This document shows, piece by piece, positions 56,196 through 64,000 of a DNA stretch of 64,000 bases. Each line of letters begins with the position of its first letter. The first letter of the stretch is position 1. The DNA lies in contig CAJNDS010002229.1 in the NCBI GenBank assembly GCA_905221605.1, forward strand, positions 488,199 through 552,198, in the 5' to 3' direction. The notes below the pieces were generated by a model. It did not search any database. It was given only the letters and a program-made list of their open reading frames with translations, and had not been told where the DNA came from. Source of the stretch: Symbiodinium natans (Eukaryota > Sar > Dinophyceae > Suessiales > Symbiodiniaceae). The position numbers and the translations under genes were made by a program.

Positions 56196-58505
56196 CACCT
56201 TTTGGGGCGCTGGGCTTCAGTGTGTGACGATCTGGGTTCACGTAGGGTTTTGGGGATAGGTCCCAGAGTATGCTAAACCCTAAACCCTAAACCCTAAACC
56301 CTAAACCCTAAACCCTAAACCCTAAACCCTAAGCCCTAAACCCTAAACCCTACACCTTCCGCTACACACGCCACAGGTGTCAGGGCTTCCGGGACGAGGG
56401 TCTAGGGAGGGTCTGGGGTTGTGGGCTGTAGGGTTTTGTCCTACGCCCGCAGCACGGAACCACAGGGACCCCAAAAGAAAATTTAGGGTTTAGGGTTTTT
56501 TGGTTTAGGGTTTAGGGTTTAGGGTTTAGGGTTTAGGGTTTAGGGCCAGGAATGGCAAAGAGACTGGGCCCGGAAGGAGGGCTCAGCACAAAAGAAACAA
56601 CCGAAGCTTCAAGCTGTCCCAATTGGGATGTTCCCCCCTTATACTCACAGTCCTTAAACAGGGATTTTAACAGGGGGGGGTACTATAATCCCTAGTAAGG
56701 ACTGTTAGGTACAAGGGGGAACATCCCAATGTCCCAACTCCATCACCCCCTCGACAAAAGGCCAGAGTCTCGCATACGGTGGCTTTGCTGAACTGGCGTA
56801 CTTTTTTCGATGGCGCCTATACCCGACAAGAAGACAGTACGTTATCAACGGAGATCCTATGGAACATGAAAATCTACTAAGAAACAACCGTTAGATGATA
56901 AGGGGAATATAGGGATCAGTATGTTGCATGTAGTTGGGGTTCTCAAGCAGACAGTAGAAATAGGCCTCCGTATTCAAGCCACGAGTTTCTCAAGTCCCCC
57001 TACGCTCAGAAAACTCTGAAGCCTCTCCGTTTAAAGTTTAGGGTTGAGGGTTTGGGGTTTCGGGTTTAGGGTTTAGGGCTCAGGGGGGTTTAGGGGCGTT
57101 GGGAGAGTGAAGTGTTTTTAAGAGCTTTGGGCTTCGGATCTTCGGGTCCACAGGGGTCATCTAAGGGGAGCTTTATAAATCCCCCTTGCCGCCCCGAAAA
57201 CAAACACGGAAATGTGGGTACTCCTGACCCTGAACCCGAAAAGCGTAAAATGCCTGAACCCTGAACCCTAAACCCTTAACCCCAATTAATCCCTGAAGCC
57301 CTAAACCTTGAATCTCAAACCCTGAACCCCTAAATGAGGTGTCTTCTTCCCAAGCGACGGGGCGAGGAGGAGTTCGTGGCATTTCCAATTTTTGGGGCCT
57401 CAGCGTTCGATGGGTCTCCGGGTTGACCGTGCCATTGCAAGGTTTAGGGTTTAGGGTTTAGGGTTTAGGGTTTAGGGTTTAGGGTTTAGGGTTTAGGGTT
57501 TAGGGTTTAGGGTTTAGGGTTTAGGGTTTAGGGTTTAGGGGGTTCAAGGATCAGGTTTTGGGTGTTTCTGGGGGTGGATTCCTGGTTATTTAGGGTTTTA
57601 GGGTTCACAATGCTTCGAAACTTTGGAGATTTTACGCCCTTTTTGCTGGCTTGGGCCCTTCCGGGGCCTCTGTTGGGGGAGCGAGGGTGGGAACTGACGC
57701 CGTATCAGCGTTGCACCCATGGACCCTACAGACATGCCCATATAATATCCATATAACCCCCTTTACCTCAAACCCTAAACCCTAAACCCTAAACCCCAAA
57801 CCCCAAACCCTAAACCCCAAACCCCAAACCCCAAACCCTAAACCCTAAAGACCCTTTTTCCAAGCCTATATCATATATCCGTAAGCCCTGTACTAAGCCT
57901 GTGAACCCGAATGAAGTCAGGGCTTCGGGGCAGATTTTCCCCAAAGGCCACCAGCAAGCCCGGGTTTAGGGTTTAGGGTTTAGGGTTTAGGGTTTAGGGT
58001 TTAGGGTTTCGGGTTAGGGATTGAGGGTTGACAGGGCTCCGTTTTGCTTACTGTTGGTTGGCAGGGAACGAGGGAAATATCTATACCCTTGAAGGGATTA
58101 TATAGGGTACCTCATTCCCCCCATTTCCTGCTAGCCAACAGTAAGCCATGTGGGCTGTCTCTGCACAGACGGGGTAAGTATGAGGGTTTAGGTTTTCATG
58201 TTCGGGATGCGCACTTTGTAGAATCAGAGGCTTGAAGAGCGTGCGTCAGTCCCGCGGAGCCTCAACCCCTGAATTCTCAGCCACACATCTTGAATTAGAC
58301 CCTATGATATACAACCTACAAACCCTACAAACCATGTACACCCCGTATGCCCCAGACCCTACAAACTATAAACCCTCGTCGCACCCTATATTTCTCGATA
58401 CGCGCTCAGACTCCAACACTTCATGCGCAGAAACTGGTCCAGGTGGTGCTTAGGGCTTCGGGCACAGCTCGTAATGCCGGGCTGGGGGTTTAGGGGGCTC
58501 TCTCT

Positions 58506-58579
<74 letters not shown>

Positions 58580-59339
58580 GTGTATATCTATATATATGTA
58601 TATATATATATATATACATTTGTATGCACCTTACATACGTTCCTAGAGTTTAGGCGGTCCGTTTGCCAGCGACAAAAAACGAGTGCGTGCGTTGTTGGGC
58701 TTAATCAGGCCCGCCAAACCCTAACGCTAAACTCCAAGAAGGGAAGCAGGGTTTCAGAGCGTTTTAAGCAAGCGCTGAACACCCTAAACCCTGAACCTGT
58801 AAACCCTAAACCCAATTAACGCTATACAGCCTACACAATACTCTAAATCCTATAAACCCTGAACCCTAGACATCAAATAAACCCGATAAACTCCATAAGG
58901 CCCACAAACCCCATGAAACCTATAAACCCCAGAAACCCTAGAAACCCGATAAACCCTAGAAACTCCAGAAACCCTTGAAACCCTCTAAACCTCATACGCT
59001 CCATAAACCTCATAAACACCCCCCCCCCCCAACAAAAAAAAAACTGCAAAACCTGAAAACACTATAGCCCTAAGTCCATAAACCCTAAACCCTAAACCCT
59101 AAACCCCAAACCCCATAAAGCCTAAAAACCCTAAGTATGCATCCGGGGAGCAAGTTCTGTCACTGGCGTTGCCTCTGTGGAGTTCGGGTCCGAGCCTTGC
59201 CAAGAGCTTGGGTGAGGTTTAGGGTTTAGGGTTTAGGGCTTAGGGTGTAGGGTCTAGGGTTTGGGGGGGTTAGGGTGTATAGAAATTGTATAGGGCTTGG
59301 GTCCCAATAAGTTTTGACCAAAAGTTTTGACCGAAAGTG

Positions 59340-60540
59340 TTGACCGAGTTTTTGTGGGAGCCACTTTTTTGTTTCTGGTGGCCTTTTGGGGCCTGTTGGG
59401 GCCTCCTGTGCCTTTTGGGGCTTCCTGCAGGGGCCTCCTGATGCCTTTGGAGCTCTGGTTTTTTGGGGCCTTTTGGGGCCTCCTGTGGCATTTTGGGCCC
59501 TCCTGGAATTTGTAGGGCTTTTTGGAGCCTCAAGTTCCTTTTTGGAACCACGGCTTTTGGGCCTTCTGGGGCCTATTTGGGGCCTCTGGGGCTTTTTGGG
59601 GCCTCCTGGCGCCTTGGGTGTCTTGGAGCCTTTTGGGGTCTTTTGGGGCCTTTTTGCCTTTGGGTTTTTTTTGGAGCCGTGGGGCCTGGGGCCTTTTGGG
59701 GCCTCCTGACGCCTGCTGGCCTGCCTTTTGTGAACTGTCAAACAAAATACTGCGGCGGGCATGAATTCAGATGCGTCACGATGCAGTATGCTTGTGTTTA
59801 CAGCAAGGCACCCTGAGGCCTGGAGGCTTGGAGAAGATTTAAAGGAGGTCAAGCCTGGAGGCTTCGAGAAGCCCTAAAGAAATTAAGCGTGGAGGCTGAA
59901 GAGGGGTGCGCACTTTCTTGCTGTTTCTGGGTGCCTACCAAAGGGGGAAGCGCGTACTGGCAGAGCGCTGGAATTCTCCATGTTTTGCAATGCGTTGGAT
60001 AGTGATGATCTGCTGATCTGTCTGACATCACGGTCCCTGCGCAGGAACCGTAGCTGAGATTTGCGTTCGACAAGCTTGCTCCATAGCTTGTTGAATGTTC
60101 GCGTTCGACAGGTCGGACTTCTTGCGCAGTCGCTAACATGGTTAAATTCGTTCGTGCCTGCCTGCTTTAGGGCTTAATTTGGGGCTCAACCGTGCGGCAA
60201 TTTGAAGCCTGATTCGGGGCCTCCTGATGCTGAGTTTGGAGCCAAATTGGGGCCTCTTAATTTGGGGCCTCTTTGGGATTAATTTGGTGCTTAGTGGCGG
60301 GGCTAATTTGGGGGCCTGGGCATGCCTAGGGCCTGAAGGTGCTTAGTTTAATTTAATTTGGGCCTAATTTGGCCTAATTTTCGGCCTGAAAAAAAATCAG
60401 TGCTTAATTCGGGCCATATTGGTTTTGATTTGGGGGCTGGCCGGGGGGGCCGAATTTAGAGCCTCGGCCATTTGAGGCCTCCTGAAACCTTTTGAAACCT
60501 CCTGGGGTTTCCTGGGGCTTTCTGGGCACCCAGAGGTTTA
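59340..60540. repeat. GGCC-rich degenerate minisatellite (TTTTGGGGCCTCCTG)
   Basis: 59340-59720 is a degenerate tandem array of TTTTGGGGCCTCCTG-type units. It yields long spurious Lys/Pro/Gln-rich frames on the minus strand (59226-59852). Related AATTTGGGGCC/TTTGGGGCCTCCTGA units recur at 60180-60530. The intervening 59.75-60.15 kb is unique, with no convincing gene. Confidence 0.75.
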
Positions 60541-61868
60541 AGTAGATTGAATGTTTATATGCCCAGACGTTTTGAAGGAATTTACCTAAACTGTTTAGAC
60601 AAATAGCTTGGGAAATTCAACATGATACCACATACAGATTCGATTTATTTTGTCTTCAGGGTTTAGTGTGTAGGGTTTAGGGTTTGTTTAGGGTTTAGGG
60701 TTTAGGGCTTAGGGTTTAGGGTTTAGGGTTTAAGGTTTAGGGTTTAGGGTTTAGGGTTTAGGGTGTAGGGTGTAGGGTTCAGGGTTTAGGGTTTAGGGTT
60801 TGGGGTTTGGGGTTTAGGGTTTAGGGTTTAGTCATGTGTGATCGGGGTGAACTGGACGCCTGTTTGGGACAAGGCAGGGAACCTAAATCTTCCCGACCTC
60901 TGCCCAGCGTACGTTTTGGAGCCGAGGTTGAGGGTCTAAGGCTCAGCGAAGGTTTAGAACTCGGGCTGAGGCTTTACAGGGTTACCCTAAACCCTAAACC
61001 CTAAACCCGAAACCCTAAACCCTAAACCCTAAAGCGTGCCTGTACTGTCCGCATGTCCGGAGATGCAATCGCACCAGGCTTCCAACCCCAAATCAGACAA
61101 ATCAGAAAGCCGCAGGGTTTAGGGGTTTAGGGGTTTAGGGGTTTAGGGGTTTAGGGGTTTAGGGGTTTAGGGGTTTAGGGTTTAGGGTTTAAGGTTTAGG
61201 GTTTAGGGTTTAGGGGTTTAGGGTTTCGGGTTTCGGGTTTAGGGTTCCCCAAAACAACTGACACGCTACCACCCCCAAACCCAAAACCCTGACACCCTAA
61301 ATCCTGCAACCCCAAAACCCCCCTACACACTCTACTAAAGAGCCTAAACTCCCCAAGCAGCCTAAACCCCCTGACTAAACCCTAAACCCTAACCCCTAAA
61401 CCCTAACCCCGAAACCCTAACCCCGAAACCCTAACCCCGAAACCCGAAACCCTAAACCCTAAACCCTAGCTAAGCACCCGGCCTGGAAGGGCTCCGGGGG
61501 TCCTAAGGAGGACCGGGGCGACCAGAACCGATGGCTCGGAACCTGCTGTGCCTCGGTTCTTTTTGTGGATTTTAGGGTTTTTATTGTTAATGAAGGTTTT
61601 GATTTTGGGGTTTGGGGTGTTATTTGATAAGACTTAGGGTTTAAGGGTTCTGTTGCTAGGGTTGCGGGTTCAGGCCGTTAAGCTTTTGCTTTGTTGGCGG
61701 CATTGTGGCTTGTGAGGCTTTAGTGTTTCATGACTTGGGGTTTGGGAGGGTTGGCAGTTCAGGGTTCCTAAAGCCTAAAGCCTAAAGCCTAAACTGGAAG
61801 CTTTTTGGGGGAATGTACGGTCGGGGTGTTGGGTAAAAGGGATGTACAGCTCGGGCATTAGGGGATGG

Positions 61869-61920
61869 ACGGGGGGGGGGGGGGGGGGGGGGGGGGGGGT
61901 GGGGGGCGAGGGGGGGAACT
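61869..61920. repeat. Poly-G run and other homopolymers
   Basis: An almost uninterrupted G run (61869-61905). Similar runs at 3096-3119, 27868-27894, 44715-44792 (G-rich), poly-C 22371-22388, poly-A 33778-33810 (inside intron 14, T-run on the sense strand). Confidence 0.85.
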
Positions 61921-62899
61921 GAACCCAGAATAGCCCTAGACCTTAAACCCTAAAGCTTTCTGGCATTGAGTTCTTGAGGGGAGAAGGGAGGGGGGTTGAC
62001 ATAAGGGAATACTATTATTAGTCAGTACTCATTCCGACCCCTATATTGGTTTAGGGTTTAGGGTTTAGGGGTTTATGCTCATGGCAGTCCGGCTGCTGTT
62101 CTTCACCTCACTCGTGCTGCTCGACCTGGCTGAGGATCCAAGCCAGCGCAGGTAGAGGTGAGCCTCCGGCTAAGGTTTCAGGGAGTTAGGGATTTAGGGA
62201 GTTAGGGAGTTAGGGATTTAGGGATTTAGGGACTTAGGGATTTAGGGATTTAGGGTTTAGGGATTTAGGGACTTAGGGATTTAGGGTTTAGGGTTTAGGG
62301 TTCAAGTTGCAGGGGTTTGGGGTCCAGGGGCTTAGGGTTGAGGGTGCTTCTGGGAAGCTCGGGCACAGCGACAACGAAACCCTTAAGTAAACTAGCAGCG
62401 TACGGGTATGCACCCATTTTTGGTTTATAGCGGCTGATAAAGAAACCCAAACCCCAAAAAAACAGCACGAATCTGAGTCCGAGTAAACCTCGATTGAAAA
62501 CAATGGCTTACTCCCAAACCAGAGATGGGGGTTTACGCGAATAGGGACCCAAACAATCAGACCCCCCAAATAGTGGGGCCTAAACCCTAAACCCTAAACC
62601 CCCTTGTCATAAACATGGACCCCGATCAGGTACCCGCTTCCACGAGCCGATATTTTGTCTTCAGATGTCTGGGTTTCGGGAATTATACGGTTTAGGGCTT
62701 TGAGGACGTTTAGGGTTCAGGGTTTAGGGGTTAGGGCTGTCAGGGTTCAGGGCGTTTAGGGTTTAAAGTTTAAATCAAAGCCCAACAATGGAAGCAAATC
62801 CCGATCTTCGTATTTTCATGTTTCCGTCTCGCAGCCTCAACGGAGAGCCGAATCTTCAGAAAGTTGACCAGTTGGAGCTTGGGGTACAATCGCTTGGGG

Positions 62900-63055
62900 T
62901 AGTCAAATGGTCCCTTAATATGGGCCCTTAAAAAGGGACCCCGTGCATACCCCCTATATACTCTAGACAACCCAAGGGCCCATACCTCAGAACCCTTTTA
63001 AGGAAGTAAGGGACCCCATGAAGGGCCCTGCAACTACCCTTTGATCACCTTTAGA
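62900..63055. repeat. Introner-like family H (CCCAAGGGCCCATA)
   Basis: Copies at 22840-22975 and 62900-63055 share GGTCCCT...GGGCCCTT...GGGACCCC and ACAACCCAAGGGCCCATA-like blocks. Confidence 0.5.
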
Positions 63056-63129
63056 CACTCGCCCTAAACCCTAAACCCTAAACCCTAAACCCTAAACCCT
63101 AAACCCTAAACCCTAAACCCTAAACCCTA

Positions 63130-64000
63130 AACTATAGCCACCCTTAGGCACAGCCCATCCGGCCCATCCCGCAGCTAGGGGTTTTTGTAGGGTTGTCCAA
63201 ACCGTACCAACCTTAAGCCTAAAAACCTAATTCTCAGCTCCTCCACCAAACCAGCAGCGCGGGGGCACAAAATAAGAGAGTAATTCAATCGGGGAAGATC
63301 GATCGCAGAGGTTGAATCAATCGCGACAACAATGGACCGGCACTGACATGTACTGAGTCAGGCACATACAGCCCCAAGTCATGCGCATGAAAGCAACTCC
63401 ATATGCAATGTGCAGGGTTTAGGGCTTACAGGGTTCAGGGTTCAGGGTTCAGGGTTTTGGGTTTGGGGTTTTGGGTGATTCTTGCCGGGCCTGCGAGCTT
63501 TGAAAGCGCCACATGCCACCTCAGTTCAGCTGATCACTTTCAAGGCTCAAGGAGAAACCCTAGGCCCAGTGGGTTTTAGGGTTTAGGGTTTGGGGTTTTT
63601 GGCTTAGGGTAAGTCCTGTAATCCCGGTAAGACCTATCGACCGCACAAGCTTTTCGCAAGAGCTCATTGTTGAAGATTGGTGTTTGGGCTTCAGGGTATA
63701 CACCTCCTCAACCCTAAACCCTAAACCCTACGGTGCCTGTTTTTAAATACCCGGACATCTAAACAGTCAAACAGGTATTTCATACTACCTCCGTGGAGCG
63801 CGGCGTCAGGCCGCCCAGCGTTTTAAAACCCTCCAGCAAGCCTTCCCGCGCCAAGCCCCCCTCCAGCCAACCCCCCCCCTCCAGCCAACACCCCCCCACC
63901 AACCTCACAACCAATCACCCAAACCCCCTCCAACCGCCCTCTTTCCAGCCCCCACCCTAACCACCCCTCCAGCCAACCCCTCCAGCCAAACCCCACATCC
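63130..64000. other. Terminal stretch without recognisable genes
   Basis: Unique sequence with a few degenerate telomere-type units, ending in a CCAACCCCCCTCCAGCCAA-type C-rich repeat (63835-64000) that continues past the window edge. Confidence 0.4.

Noticed and set aside
59226-59852. 208-codon Lys/Pro-rich minus-strand frame
   Set aside because: It is generated by the GGCC minisatellite; no non-repetitive domain is visible.
1-64000. Window as a true chromosome end
   Set aside because: Telomere-type repeats are scattered in both orientations and interrupted by genes; no terminal uninterrupted array is present.
1-64000. tRNA, rRNA or SL RNA genes
   Set aside because: No cloverleaf, rRNA core or SL followed by a GT donor and Sm site was recognised by eye; a covariance-model search would be needed to exclude them.

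Overview
The window looks like nuclear DNA of a dinoflagellate. The strongest evidence is a complete 22-nt dinoflagellate spliced-leader (dinoSL) sequence on the minus strand at 27453-27474. It abuts an intronless protein-kinase fragment, which is the signature of a trans-spliced mRNA copied back into the genome. Supporting evidence is GT/GC/GA intron donors, short inverted-repeat elements sitting in introns (introner-like), LINE remnants with an RPGDPLAD...WQDD reverse transcriptase, and a (TTTAGGG)n telomere-type motif. Family and genus cannot be fixed from this sequence.

Layout. The whole window is littered with several dozen interstitial TTTAGGG/CCCTAAA arrays in both orientations, with short unique islands between them. 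Many islands read as single exons. 0-7.1 kb: minus-strand exon-like islands of unrecognised genes. 7.5-8.6 kb: minus-strand multi-pass transporter-like gene with one frameshift and an intron flanked by a 24-bp direct repeat. 10.6-12.3 kb: exon-like islands on both strands. 12.3-24.8 kb: mostly telomere-type arrays, degenerate relatives and a few introner-like elements. 25.0-27.5 kb: truncated retroelement ORF and the SL-tagged kinase retrocopy. 28.7-29.7 kb: tandem duplication and a minisatellite. 32.8-41.1 kb: one large minus-strand gene, reconstructed here as 16 exons. 45.8-49.8 kb: 5'-truncated LINE and a frame-disrupted GC-rich coding region. 50-64 kb: telomere-type arrays, introner-like elements, a possible second SL relic (50007-50028), a 258-bp exon-like ORF (53.7 kb) and GGCC-rich minisatellites (59.3-60.5 kb).

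The most informative locus is the 41123-to-~32850 gene. Joining exons by reading frame gives about 1,370 residues: signal peptide, bacterial-type (OpuAC/glycine-betaine-like) solute-binding region, cysteine-rich GCC2/GCC3-like repeats, about nine membrane segments, and a cytosolic TIR-like region with a WCLGE motif. Its introns are of three kinds: GT/GC-AG; GA-AG; and a class whose upstream exon always ends CTTGG and whose intron usually ends CAAG or TAAG, where plain GT-AG splicing breaks the frame. Several introns consist largely of telomere-type repeats or of introner-like inverted repeats. All joins and domain calls were made by eye; no search was run.
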